Below, piece by piece: positions 16,853 through 25,573 of a stretch of 64,000 nt of DNA. The notes beneath the pieces are model-generated. The model did not search any database. It saw nothing but the letters and a program-made list of their open reading frames with translations, and was not told the origin of the DNA. The stretch is taken from positions 3,153,200 to 3,217,199 of the forward strand of contig OX639973.1 in the NCBI GenBank assembly GCA_951828385.1, in the 5' to 3' direction. Numbering within the stretch: the first letter of the stretch is position 1; each line of letters begins with the position of its first letter. The DNA is from an uncultured Poribacteria bacterium. Its GTDB lineage: Bacteria > Poribacteria > WGA-4E > WGA-3G. A program made the translations under genes and the position numbers.

Positions 16853-16895
16853 TATAGAGATTTAGTCGCAATCGCAATGTCTACCTCGGTTTCAG

Positions 16896-16917
16896 AATAG
16901 CATCTCGCGATGCTATT
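16896..16917 (+). repeat. Leader hairpin AATAGCAT-ctcgcg-ATGCTATT
   Basis: Perfect 8-bp stem with a 6-base loop in the 5' leader of the aldolase gene, 58 bases before its ATG. It has no riboswitch hallmarks that I recognise. It may be a dispersed palindrome. Confidence 0.5.
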
Positions 16918-16975
16918 TATATTTTGTAGATACTGAAATTACGCGCGCACAGCAGATATAAGAGCGAGGATAATT

Positions 16976-17683
16976 ATGTCAGCAGCAAATTTAAAACAGC
17001 GGATTCATAATGGAGAACACGTCTACGGGGCTAACGTCTCAATGGCGACATCCCGCGACGCGCTCGTTGCGAGAGTCGAAGAAGGTGGCTACGATTTTGT
17101 CGCCGTTGATAGTCAGCACTCTCCGTACAACGAAGACCGGCTCGTTGCTTTCTGCAATATGGCAAATGAACTGGAGATTCCAGTCAATTTTCGGATTAAA
17201 CATACCCGAAACGCCTATCTCATTGGCAACTACCTCGACCTGGGGCCCTCTGGTATTGAGGTGCCGCAAGTTGAATTAGACCAAACAGTAGACGAAGCAG
17301 TCGCTGCTTTCTACTACCCGCAGCAGGGCATCCGGAGTTGGGGCGGTGCCCCTCGCGTGAATTCCGCCGGCAAAGAACGCCTCGAATATGCCGAATGGTG
17401 GAACAACAACGGAATCCTCTGGATGCAGATCGAATCCATAGAAGCCGTCACACACGCAAGACACCTCGCCAAGCCCGGTGTCGATTGCCTCTCTTTCGGG
17501 CCCGCTGACCTGACATTTAGCATGGAGGCACACCCAAATCACGCCCTTCAGACGGTAGATGCGTGTGTCGAATACGTTGCCAAAGCCTTGGAGGGAACAA
17601 CAACGGCTGTCTGCTTTAGGAACGGCAACCCGAGCACACGCCAGAAATACGCCGATATGGGCGTTACCGTCTTTTTAGAATAA
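16976..17683 (+). CDS. HpcH/HpaI family aldolase
   Basis: 235 residues, slightly short for this class II, divalent-metal-dependent aldolase family (about 250). Signatures are VDSQHSP with the catalytic His, the GIEVPQVE segment, YYPQQGIRSWGG, LWMQIES with the metal-ligand Glu, and SFGPADLT with the Asp. Such enzymes cleave 2-keto-3-deoxy sugar acids or related hydroxy acids to pyruvate plus an aldehyde. That fits the sugar-acid dehydratases in the window, which make 2-keto-3-deoxy acids. ATG 16976 follows GAGGAT at a suitable distance. The next gene starts 36 bases downstream and may be cotranscribed. Confidence 0.85.
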   Translation: MSAANLKQRIHNGEHVYGANVSMATSRDALVARVEEGGYDFVAVDSQHSPYNEDRLVAFCNMANELEIPVNFRIKHTRNAYLIGNYLDLGPSGIEVPQVELDQTVDEAVAAFYYPQQGIRSWGGAPRVNSAGKERLEYAEWWNNNGILWMQIESIEAVTHARHLAKPGVDCLSFGPADLTFSMEAHPNHALQTVDACVEYVAKALEGTTTAVCFRNGNPSTRQKYADMGVTVFLE

Positions 17684-17719
17684 TACGGATACCGCGTATT
17701 ACTGAAAACCATTAAAAAC

Positions 17720-19051
17720 ATGTTAAACTACGGATTGGTAAGCACAGCAATAGTGAGGGAGGACAGAACACAACTACTTGATGGGATGCGACTGTTAGCG
17801 GAAATCGCACACAAACACGGTATCCCGATCACATGGGCAATAGACACCAAGTCCGCTCCGGTCATCGCGAAGTCCCTCACAACGTGGCATACTGAGGTTG
17901 GAGACGTTCCGTTGCTAATGCTTGATATCAAGCCGATGTGGGATTCAAATTGGGAGGCACAACGCGAAGCGAACCCCGGCAGTAGCACAGAAGCCATGGC
18001 ATCACACGTCGTCACGATGCGCGAAAAACTGCCAGAATATATAGCTAAGGAGTCGGAAAGAATCAAGCGCGCACTGCCGTGGGCGGAATTGAGTGTCGCA
18101 GGAGCAGTCTTTAAGAACGATGTTTTTCTGCGTGCACTTGAACAGACAGGGTTCCAAGGCCTCTGGGGGTATCACTGGAGCCAACAAGATACGGATGATA
18201 CAGCACCTGACACATCCGAACCCGAAATGGATCGGGGCGGTTTTGGGTGCTTTTATCCGCTTGAGGCTTCAACGTTTAGCGATGCTATTGTAACACGAGA
18301 AACCTCTGATGAAAGTCTTGCGCAGCAATTCAAAAACATCGTCGGTATCCCATACCATACTGCTGGACATCTCGGAGAGGATACCGATAATCTCCGTGCC
18401 GCGCTTTTAAATGGAACAGCACAGCAGCATTACGATATCTATGTAGAAAATACAGCATGGAATCCGTGGCTCGGTTATGTTGAACATATCAATCCACTTA
18501 CCGTTGCGCAGCTTGGAGAAGACGGATTGCAACGACTGGATGCCTACTTCGCACACGTTGTTAGCGTTGAAGACACAAAACCGATACTGCTTTCTCAAAT
18601 GGTTGACGATTACATGTCGCATTGTGAGAAAACCGAACCGACGGCTGTTGTAACGAAAAGCACAGAAACACAGGACGCAGCTGCGAATCCGAAATCTACG
18701 TTAAGGATGCTCTATTGTGATGCAACATGTGAATTCGCCTTCCTTGAAGGCGGTATGGAACCCGTTAAAATCAAAAATTATACCAGCGAACGGGTGGTGC
18801 AGTCTGATGCGAGTAAGCCTGTGCTAACAGGTTTTTCGCCGACTCGGCACCGCACAGAATTACGCATTGCTATTGTGGTAGAATCGATAAAGGCGATGCC
18901 TTATGGAATAACTGTATGGGGCAACCACGAGGGTTTACAGTTAACCGAATCTAACGCGGACGATGTTAGATGGATCGGGAAACACGCCCTCTTTATACGC
19001 CTGACATTGCAAACTGGCAAGAACGAATTTAACCTTAAGTTGACAATCTGA
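17720..19051 (+). CDS. Conserved hypothetical protein, possibly polysaccharide-deacetylase-like fold
   Basis: 443 residues, no signal peptide. The N-terminal half (VSTAIVREDRTQLLDGMRLLAEIAHKHGIPITWAID) looks like the start of a NodB/polysaccharide-deacetylase-type barrel, in which a first strand is followed by a helix and a strand ending in a catalytic Asp. Later histidines (PYHTAGH, about 213-219) could be metal ligands. The C-terminal third (from about 330) is predicted beta-rich and may be a separate sandwich domain. I do not recognise a named family. It follows the aldolase by 36 bases with no obvious ribosome site before ATG 17720. A carbohydrate role is only an inference from fold and context. 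Confidence 0.55.
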   Translation: MLNYGLVSTAIVREDRTQLLDGMRLLAEIAHKHGIPITWAIDTKSAPVIAKSLTTWHTEVGDVPLLMLDIKPMWDSNWEAQREANPGSSTEAMASHVVTMREKLPEYIAKESERIKRALPWAELSVAGAVFKNDVFLRALEQTGFQGLWGYHWSQQDTDDTAPDTSEPEMDRGGFGCFYPLEASTFSDAIVTRETSDESLAQQFKNIVGIPYHTAGHLGEDTDNLRAALLNGTAQQHYDIYVENTAWNPWLGYVEHINPLTVAQLGEDGLQRLDAYFAHVVSVEDTKPILLSQMVDDYMSHCEKTEPTAVVTKSTETQDAAANPKSTLRMLYCDATCEFAFLEGGMEPVKIKNYTSERVVQSDASKPVLTGFSPTRHRTELRIAIVVESIKAMPYGITVWGNHEGLQLTESNADDVRWIGKHALFIRLTLQTGKNEFNLKLTI

Positions 19052-19174
19052 AAATATGTAAGCATTTTAGGGACTAATGGTGACGATGAAATACTGACCG
19101 CTGATGGCTAACAGTTTGCCACGGAAAATCGGCGCGAAAACCTCATCGTTGAATCATCGAAGAGGAATAAAACA

Positions 19175-20407
19175 ATGGAAAAAGTATTGGGGCTCAGATG
19201 CCGTGAATGTGATAACAAATATCCGAAAGAACCGCTTCACGTTTGCGAATTCTGTTTTGGCCCCCTCGAAGTAGACTATAACTATGAAGAGATAAAAAAA
19301 TCTATCTCAAGACGTTCAATAGAAAACGGACCCGAAAACTTATGGCGTTACGCCGATCTTCTCCCAATAGATGGTGAACCGACCGATGGACATAATACCG
19401 GGTTCACACCGCTCATCCGAGCGAAAAATCTCGGAGACGCGATCGGGGTCAAGGAACTCTATATTAAAGACGACTCTGTTTGTCACCCGACACTCTCTTT
19501 TAAGGACCGTGTTGTCGCGATTGCCCTGAGTAAGGCAAAAGAATTCGATTTTGACACGGTTTCTTGTGCTTCTACTGGCAACCTCGCTAACGCCGTTGCA
19601 GCACACGCTGCCATCGCCAAAATGAACTGCTTCATTTTCATTCCTGCCGACCTTGAAGTGGGTAAAATCGTTGCATCCCTCGTTTATGCCCCCACAGTCG
19701 TAAGCATTACGGGTACGTATGACGAAGTCAACCGGCTTTGCAGTGAAGTCGGTGGTGTCTATCCTTGGGCATTTGTTAACATAAACATCCGTCCCTTCTA
19801 CGCCGAAGGCTCGAAAACGCTCTGCTTTGAACTGATCGAACAACTCGGCTGGGAAGCACCCGCACATATCGTCGCACCTGCCGCTGGCGGATCGCTTATC
19901 ACAAAAATTGGCAAGGCACTCAAAGAATTCCACCTTTTGGGACTAATAGACAAACCGAACACCAAAATCCACGTCGCCCAAGCGGAAGGCTGCGGCCCAA
20001 TCGTCAACACTTATAAAGAGGGGGGCGATTTTGTGAAGCCGGTTCGGCCGAACACGATCGCTAAATCGCTCGCTATTGGCAATCCTGCAGACGGCATCTA
20101 TGCCGTCGATACAGTCCGTAACTCCGGGGGTGTCGGCGAACACGCGACTGATATTGAAATCGTAGAAGCCATCAAACTCCTTGCCGCTACAGAGGGAATT
20201 TTCACGGAAACCGCGGGTGGCGTTACACTTGCCGCTGCGAAAAAATTGATAGAAAACGGGCACATCCAACCCGATGAACCGACAGTTCTTGCGATCACTG
20301 GCAACGGATTCAAAACCATCGAGGCACTTGAGAATAAGACCGATACAACGCACATCATTCCGCCGCAACTCAACGCTTTCCGCAAGTTGATGACGGAAAT
20401 TAGGTAG
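19175..20407 (+). CDS. thrC: Threonine synthase
   Basis: 410 residues, PLP-dependent fold type II. An N-terminal zinc ribbon (C9, C12, C24, C27) is followed by the PLP lysine in LSFKDR (K110) and the STGNLANAVAAHAA helix that grips the cofactor phosphate. The enzyme converts O-phosphohomoserine to threonine. The zinc ribbon and length match the thrC type found in many archaea and deep-branching bacteria. A related family, the cysteate synthases, has a similar layout and cannot be fully excluded. AAGAGGAAT before the ATG is a good ribosome site. There are no other threonine-pathway genes nearby. Confidence 0.85.
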   Translation: MEKVLGLRCRECDNKYPKEPLHVCEFCFGPLEVDYNYEEIKKSISRRSIENGPENLWRYADLLPIDGEPTDGHNTGFTPLIRAKNLGDAIGVKELYIKDDSVCHPTLSFKDRVVAIALSKAKEFDFDTVSCASTGNLANAVAAHAAIAKMNCFIFIPADLEVGKIVASLVYAPTVVSITGTYDEVNRLCSEVGGVYPWAFVNINIRPFYAEGSKTLCFELIEQLGWEAPAHIVAPAAGGSLITKIGKALKEFHLLGLIDKPNTKIHVAQAEGCGPIVNTYKEGGDFVKPVRPNTIAKSLAIGNPADGIYAVDTVRNSGGVGEHATDIEIVEAIKLLAATEGIFTETAGGVTLAAAKKLIENGHIQPDEPTVLAITGNGFKTIEALENKTDTTHIIPPQLNAFRKLMTEIR

Positions 20408-20517
20408 GGACCGGTTGAAGATTGCGCGTAAAATAGATGGTAGGCTCCTTGTTTTTCTGATTCAAACGTGCTTGGACTTTAGCACACTGTGGACATTCTA
20501 TACGGAGGATTGAGAAC

Positions 20518-21201
20518 ATGACGCAACAAGAAATCCACGAAGTCGAGCAAGGTATACGTCCGCCAGAAAGTGTCAAAATGACGTTAGAGGAATTTCTGGA
20601 GCATGATGTAGAAGGGTATGAATACATAGATGGCAAATTAGTACCCAAATCACCGTCACTCCCTCCAGAGATGTGCGCAATACCCACCACAATGACATTG
20701 GAAGAGTTTTTAGCGCATGATGTCGAGGGATATGAATACGTTAACGGAGAATTAGTACCAATGCCACCGCCATCAAGAGAACATGGCGAAATTAGCGTCA
20801 ATGTCATTCATTATTTGTATGAACATGTCTATCAACAGAAATTAGGGCGTTTGTATACGGCGGAGACGACATTTCAGGTTGGGGAACGGACAGCAAAACC
20901 GGATGTGGCGTTTGTTTCAACTGCCCAATTGACTGGTGACAAAACAAAAGGGTTTTCAATACCGCCCGATTTGGCAATTGAGGTCGTTTCTCCGTCAGAT
21001 GTGCAGTCCCGTATTGCCGAAAAGGCACTTGCCTATTTGGAAGCAGGAACGCGCCTCGTCTGGGTTCTTGAACCTGTTGCCAAAACAGTAACGATATATC
21101 GTTCCGAGACAGACATTGAAACACTAACACGCGAGGATACGCTTACTGGTGAGGATGTCGTCCCAGGATTCACTTGCTTAGTCGCGCACCTATTCGAGTA
21201 G
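20518..21201 (+). CDS. Uma2-family nuclease-like protein with internal duplication
   Basis: 227 residues, Uma2 (DUF820) family of the PD-(D/E)xK superfamily. Core residues are visible: KPDVAFV (Asp), LAIEVVSPSD (Glu) and the EKALAYLEAG helix (Lys), followed by the VWVLEP strand. The N-terminal motif MTLEEFLxHDVEGYEYxxGxLVP is present twice (residues about 21-43 and 59-81), a 38-residue duplication of the family's usual opening segment; only the second copy continues into the catalytic core. Uma2 genes are strongly expanded in Cyanobacteria and other multicellular or symbiotic bacteria, and their role remains unknown. GGAGG lies about 10 bases before the ATG. Confidence 0.85.
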   Translation: MTQQEIHEVEQGIRPPESVKMTLEEFLEHDVEGYEYIDGKLVPKSPSLPPEMCAIPTTMTLEEFLAHDVEGYEYVNGELVPMPPPSREHGEISVNVIHYLYEHVYQQKLGRLYTAETTFQVGERTAKPDVAFVSTAQLTGDKTKGFSIPPDLAIEVVSPSDVQSRIAEKALAYLEAGTRLVWVLEPVAKTVTIYRSETDIETLTREDTLTGEDVVPGFTCLVAHLFE

Positions 21202-21231
21202 TTCACACAATCATACCGATCTGAGCAAAAC

Positions 21232-23583
21232 ATGGAAACCCTACAAGGCATACTCGAACGCATCGTTTATGAGAGCCATGACACCGGCTATACTGTCGGG
21301 CGGCTCTCCGCGCGCGACCACGCCGAACTCGTCACCGTCGTCGGCAACTTGGCTTCCATCAACCCCGGCGAAAGCCTACTCCTACAAGGTGAATGGGTAG
21401 ACAACCCCAAATACGGCAGACAGTTCCAAATTGAGAAGTATGAAACCATCTTACCGGCAAACGTCGTCGGGTTGAGAAAATACCTCGGTTCAGGGCTCAT
21501 CAAAGGCATCGGCCCGAAGATGGCGGCACTCATCGTCCGTAAATTCGGTATGGATACTATGGACATCATTGAGCACGAACCGGACAAATTGGCGCGCGTG
21601 CCAGGGATCGGGCGGAAACGCGTCGAAATTATCAAAGAAGCGTGGGAAGCACAACGCGAAATTAAAAACGTCATGATCTTCCTACAGTCCCATGATGTCA
21701 GCACAACACACGCCGCAAAGATTTATAAAACCTACGGAAACGACGCAATCCCAGTCGTCACAGAAAACCCCTACCAACTCGCCGATGATATTTACGGCAT
21801 CGGCTTTGTAACCGCGGACACAATCGCGCAGAAACTCGGCATGGATAAAGACACACCCCAACGCGTAGAAGCCGGGATCAAATACGTCCTCAGCCAAAAA
21901 GCAGATGAAGGACACGTCTTTCAACACTGTTCTGAACTTGTTCAGGCGTGTCAAACTATGCTTGAGCAAGAGTTGGCAGCGATTGAACAAGGTATTCATG
22001 CACTCGTTGAAAAAGAGGAAATCATCAATCCAAGTTTCACTGCCCTATCGAATACTGACGAACAAGACACCATAGGCGAACCCCAGGAGAACTATGAGAT
22101 TTCCGAGGCAGATCAAACACCTCTTTCAACTGACAACCAACACCTAATAACTAATAACCACTCCGCTATCTATCTCGCACCCTTTTACTACGCTGAACTC
22201 GGAGTCGCAAACCAGTTTTCGAGACTCTTAGCGAGTCAAGCGCAAAGTCCCATTCTGTTGCCCCCTAACACCACCCTACTCCTCACGCAATTAGAGAACG
22301 AGATGGACCTCCATTTCGCACCACAACAACGCAAGGCGATCCTGACAGCGATGACGACACGCGCCATGATCCTCACAGGCGGACCTGGCACCGGTAAAAC
22401 CACAACTGTTGTCGGCATGATCCGCCTCTTTGAAGCACAAGGTAAGCATATCACCTTAACAGCACCTACCGGACGCGCCGCAAAACGACTCAGCGAGACA
22501 ACCGGCGGTGAAGCCAAAACCATCCATCGACTCCTCGAATTCTCGCCGCAAATTAACAGCTTTAAACGCAATCGCCAGAACCCTTTAGATACCGATGTCG
22601 TCATCGTTGACGAAACATCTATGGTCGACCTCGTCCTCATGAATCGGTTGATGCAGGCGATCCGTCCGAGCACCACGGTCATCCTTATCGGCGATACCGA
22701 CCAGTTACCCTCTGTTGGCGCAGGCAATGTCCTCAAGGCACTTATTGATTCGCAAAAGATACCCGTTATTGAATTGACCGAAATATTCCGTCAAGCGCAG
22801 GAGAGTATGATCGTCACAAACGCGCATCGCATCAACAAGGGCGATTACCCGGAACTCACTGGCGACGCAGATCGGAACTTTTTCTTCATCGAAGCGGAAG
22901 ACCCCGAACTAATTACGGATATGATATGTTCGCTCATTGCCGACCGCTTACCGCAGCACTACAATTACCATCCCATAGACGACATCCAGCTCCTCTGTCC
23001 AATGCGACGCGGCGTACTCGGCACTGAAAATCTCAACAAACGGCTCCAAGAAGTCTTGAACGCCGGATATACTGCCCCAGCGACACATCCGTTAGAAAAA
23101 GCGCGCTTCGGCGCACGCCCCTCTAAACAAACATCGCCTTTCGGAGACCCGTCCGCGACAATAGGCGGCTTCCGCATCGGCGATAAAGTCATGCAGATCC
23201 GAAACAACTACGACTATGACGTGTTTAACGGCGATATTGGAAGAGTTGTCGCCATCGAACGCCTTGACAAAAAAGTCCACATCCAGTACCCTGATAAACA
23301 GGTCGCTTACGATACGGCAGACCTCGGGGAACTCGTCTTGGCGTACGCCACGACGATCCACAAAGCACAAGGCAGCGAGTATCCTGCCGTTGTTATCCCT
23401 TTGCACACACAACACTATCTCATGCTACAACGGAATCTGCTATACACCGGCATCACCCGTGCGAAGGAGCGGGTCGTGATCGTCGGCACCAAAAAGGCAC
23501 TCGGCATCTGTATCCGCAACAATCAAGTCATGCAACGCAACAGCTACCTCGCCGAACGCCTTCAAGAGGTGGCAAAATCGTAA
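21232..23583 (+). CDS. recD2: RecD2-type ATP-dependent DNA helicase
   Basis: 783 residues. Order of parts: N-terminal OB-like domain (1-80), helix-hairpin-helix region (about 85-190), two RecA-like motor domains. Walker A is GGPGTGKTTT (383-392), motif II includes VVIVDETSMVD, and the C-terminal motifs LAYATTIHKAQGSEYPAV and LLYTGITRAKE are typical of SF1B helicases. RecD2 unwinds 5' to 3' and works without RecBC in repair. Between the helix-hairpin-helix part and the motor (about residues 280-310) there is a poorly conserved insert. Its DNA (22129-22160) closely resembles the ACTGACAAC intergenic repeats of this genome, so a repeat seems to have been captured in frame. Starts at ATG 21232, 30 bases after the Uma2 gene. 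Confidence 0.9.
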   Translation: METLQGILERIVYESHDTGYTVGRLSARDHAELVTVVGNLASINPGESLLLQGEWVDNPKYGRQFQIEKYETILPANVVGLRKYLGSGLIKGIGPKMAALIVRKFGMDTMDIIEHEPDKLARVPGIGRKRVEIIKEAWEAQREIKNVMIFLQSHDVSTTHAAKIYKTYGNDAIPVVTENPYQLADDIYGIGFVTADTIAQKLGMDKDTPQRVEAGIKYVLSQKADEGHVFQHCSELVQACQTMLEQELAAIEQGIHALVEKEEIINPSFTALSNTDEQDTIGEPQENYEISEADQTPLSTDNQHLITNNHSAIYLAPFYYAELGVANQFSRLLASQAQSPILLPPNTTLLLTQLENEMDLHFAPQQRKAILTAMTTRAMILTGGPGTGKTTTVVGMIRLFEAQGKHITLTAPTGRAAKRLSETTGGEAKTIHRLLEFSPQINSFKRNRQNPLDTDVVIVDETSMVDLVLMNRLMQAIRPSTTVILIGDTDQLPSVGAGNVLKALIDSQKIPVIELTEIFRQAQESMIVTNAHRINKGDYPELTGDADRNFFFIEAEDPELITDMICSLIADRLPQHYNYHPIDDIQLLCPMRRGVLGTENLNKRLQEVLNAGYTAPATHPLEKARFGARPSKQTSPFGDPSATIGGFRIGDKVMQIRNNYDYDVFNGDIGRVVAIERLDKKVHIQYPDKQVAYDTADLGELVLAYATTIHKAQGSEYPAVVIPLHTQHYLMLQRNLLYTGITRAKERVVIVGTKKALGICIRNNQVMQRNSYLAERLQEVAKS
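22129..22160 (+). repeat. ACTGACAAC-type repeat inside recD2
   Basis: This stretch is built of the same ACTGACAAC / CTAATAAC units seen between genes at 9809-9827, 13252-13274, 16781-16804 and 49518-49538. Here it is translated in frame as part of RecD2. Confidence 0.55.
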
Positions 23584-23591
23584 CTCCGAAA

Positions 23592-23612
23592 CGATAGGCA
23601 ATCGACCTATCG
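23592..23612 (+). terminator. Hairpin after recD2
   Basis: CGATAGG (23592-23598), 7-base loop, CCTATCG (23606-23612), 8 bases past the recD2 stop. There is no long T-run, so its strength as a terminator is uncertain. Confidence 0.4.
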
Positions 23613-23725
23613 CAATTGTCCAAAGTCTGTTTCTACAGATATGTTCGGAAATCTACAGGTTTAATTCATCGGTTGGAATAAAAATTAACAGATGCTTGCT
23701 GAGGAGATCACTCGTCAACCGCTAC

Positions 23726-23754
23726 TTGACCTATGCCTCTGTATATGCTAAAAT
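23726..23754 (+). promoter_or_regulatory. Sigma-70 promoter of the AAA-like/nuclease gene
   Basis: TTGACC (23726-23731), 17-base spacer, TAAAAT (23749-23754). Transcription would begin about 23761, just before the in-frame TTG at 23762. This supports the downstream ATG 23810 as the true start. Confidence 0.65.
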
Positions 23755-23809
23755 TTAAAACTTGAAATATAAACTTTCAGATGACATTTACCGTTCGGAG
23801 CAACCCAAG

Positions 23810-25432
23810 ATGAGACACTTCGGTACTTATGGCCCCGTCAATAAAATAGACAACTACGTTGTCGCACGGAGTGAGGACCTCGCTGACTTCATAAGGCGAA
23901 TAAAACTTGGACGCTACATTGTTCTCTTCGCACCCCGACAGACCGGAAAAACCACTTTCTTCCAAAATGCCCTCAATGTGCTTATAGAGGAAGCCCCCAA
24001 CTTTTTTCCGATACAACTCAATTTTGAAGCATATCAAAACTTAACACAGGACGCATTTTACGTCAACCTTGCTGAAGAACTCATCGAGGCAATTAACCAA
24101 GTGCTTCAGAAGCGCGGACATCAGTCTTCTCAACACCTCACGAATCTTTTGGAAAACCCTGGGATCACCGACCATCTCGCCATGAGACGTTTCTTTGTGA
24201 AACTGCCGCGCCTTCTTCAATACGGGCACTCCAACTGTCCACAGATCGTTTTGATTATTGATGAATTTGATGGTATACCGCGAGCCGTTGTGAGCGATTT
24301 TCTGCATATCCTTCGTCGTATCTATCTTACTGGACGTGAGACGCGCTCCCCGTATAGCCTCGCTATTGTCGGCGTGAAGAATATCACCCAACTTGACTAC
24401 GATCTCTCCATATCTCCGTTCAATATACAAGACGATTTTACGCTCCCGAATTTTACCCTCGAACAGGTCGACGAACTCCTCGCCCAATATACCGAAGAAG
24501 TCGGACAGCAGTTTGCCCCTGAAGTCATCGAAGTACTACATAAACAGACAGGCGGACAGCCATTCCTCATCAACAGATTCGCACAAATTTTCACCGAAGA
24601 ACTTGACATTCCGAAAACCGAGATGATTCAGATGGCGCACTTTCTATCCGCCTACGAAAAACTTCTCGTTGAACGTAATACCAACATCTCACATCTGATT
24701 ACAAACATTCGTAGGGACCCGCGCTTTGAGAAAACACTGATGCGGATCGCTTTTCATGACAGCCGCCTAAATTTCACGCTACGTAACGAAGTCATCAGCG
24801 AACTTGCCACCTACGGCATCATCGGCCCCGATGAACACGGCATGTGTCAAATCCTCAGTCCTATCTACCTACATTGTATTATTCAAGCATTTAAACCGCT
24901 CATAAACGGGTTGGAGGACGAATATCTTCCTGAAGATGGACCCATTGACTTTACGGGATATATTAAACCGACGGGTGAGATTCAGATGAATACGCTCCTT
25001 GAAAACTTTAAGGACTTCATCGCACGTGCAGGGTTCAGAATACTCCAAGTCCCTGATACACCGCAAGAATTCGTTGGACAATATCTGCTTTTTGCTTATC
25101 TCGACGAGTTCGTCAAAATAGTGCAAGCGACGATGCGATTAGAGGTGCAAACCGGCAGAGGCAGAGCGGACATCGTTATCACACACAACCTACAACACTA
25201 CATCATCGAAACAAAAATTTGGCGCAGCGAGCAAGCCTATCAGGCAGGGAAACAGCAACTTACAGCGTATCTGAAACTCGAACGAGAGACGCAAGGGTAC
25301 TATATTGTCTTTGACCACCGCCAGCACGCAAATCCCAAGGTCGAAACAGAGGTTATTGATGGATGCACGATCTACAGTTATGTTATACCGGTATTACAAG
25401 ACACTCCCTCAATTTCCGCTGTATCTGGGTAG
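23810..25432 (+). CDS. AAA-like ATPase with C-terminal PD-(D/E)xK nuclease domain
   Basis: 540 residues from ATG 23810. The P-loop APRQTGKTT is near residue 45 and Walker B is QIVLIIDEFDG. The C-terminal 120 residues match the nuclease-like end seen in AAA-like/DUF1703 proteins: GRGRADIVI (Asp), YIIETKIW (Glu, Lys) and YQAGKQQLTAYL. These proteins are common in Bacteroidetes, Cyanobacteria and Poribacteria; their role is unknown but the combination suggests ATP-driven DNA processing, defence or a selfish element. The frame is open from a TTG at 23762, but CGGAG at 23796-23800 and the family's typical MR.F...GPV opening select 23810. Confidence 0.8.
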   Translation: MRHFGTYGPVNKIDNYVVARSEDLADFIRRIKLGRYIVLFAPRQTGKTTFFQNALNVLIEEAPNFFPIQLNFEAYQNLTQDAFYVNLAEELIEAINQVLQKRGHQSSQHLTNLLENPGITDHLAMRRFFVKLPRLLQYGHSNCPQIVLIIDEFDGIPRAVVSDFLHILRRIYLTGRETRSPYSLAIVGVKNITQLDYDLSISPFNIQDDFTLPNFTLEQVDELLAQYTEEVGQQFAPEVIEVLHKQTGGQPFLINRFAQIFTEELDIPKTEMIQMAHFLSAYEKLLVERNTNISHLITNIRRDPRFEKTLMRIAFHDSRLNFTLRNEVISELATYGIIGPDEHGMCQILSPIYLHCIIQAFKPLINGLEDEYLPEDGPIDFTGYIKPTGEIQMNTLLENFKDFIARAGFRILQVPDTPQEFVGQYLLFAYLDEFVKIVQATMRLEVQTGRGRADIVITHNLQHYIIETKIWRSEQAYQAGKQQLTAYLKLERETQGYYIVFDHRQHANPKVETEVIDGCTIYSYVIPVLQDTPSISAVSG

Positions 25433-25504
25433 GTAGAGAGGGATCGCTTCAGTAATACTACCAGCGCAGACACTATTTTTTCATCGCCGGGCACAAATTC
25501 TCAA

Positions 25505-25522
25505 CGCGCAATGAATTGCGCG
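25505..25522. repeat. Palindrome CGCGCAA-TGAA-TTGCGCG
   Basis: Perfect 7-bp stem with a four-base loop, between the ATPase gene and the esterase pair. It probably belongs to a dispersed palindromic repeat; it has no T-run, so it is not a classic terminator. Confidence 0.5.
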
Positions 25523-25573
25523 ACTACAAACAAAAAGTTATAAACCGTTCTCATCTAATCAAAGGAGCAAAAC

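Larger units (their letters stand above)
16539..16975. other. 437-base intergenic region with inverted repeats and a strong promoter
   Basis: It contains a long AT-rich inverted repeat (16652-16695), copies of the ACTGAYAAC repeat (about 16738-16804), a consensus sigma-70 promoter (16824-16852) and a hairpin in the leader of the next gene (16896-16917). No gene was found. Confidence 0.6.

Noticed and set aside
20400-20807. Minus-strand 135-residue frame with an internal repeat
   Set aside because: The repeat is only the reverse reading of the duplicated Uma2 opening motif; the sense-strand protein is clearly the real one.
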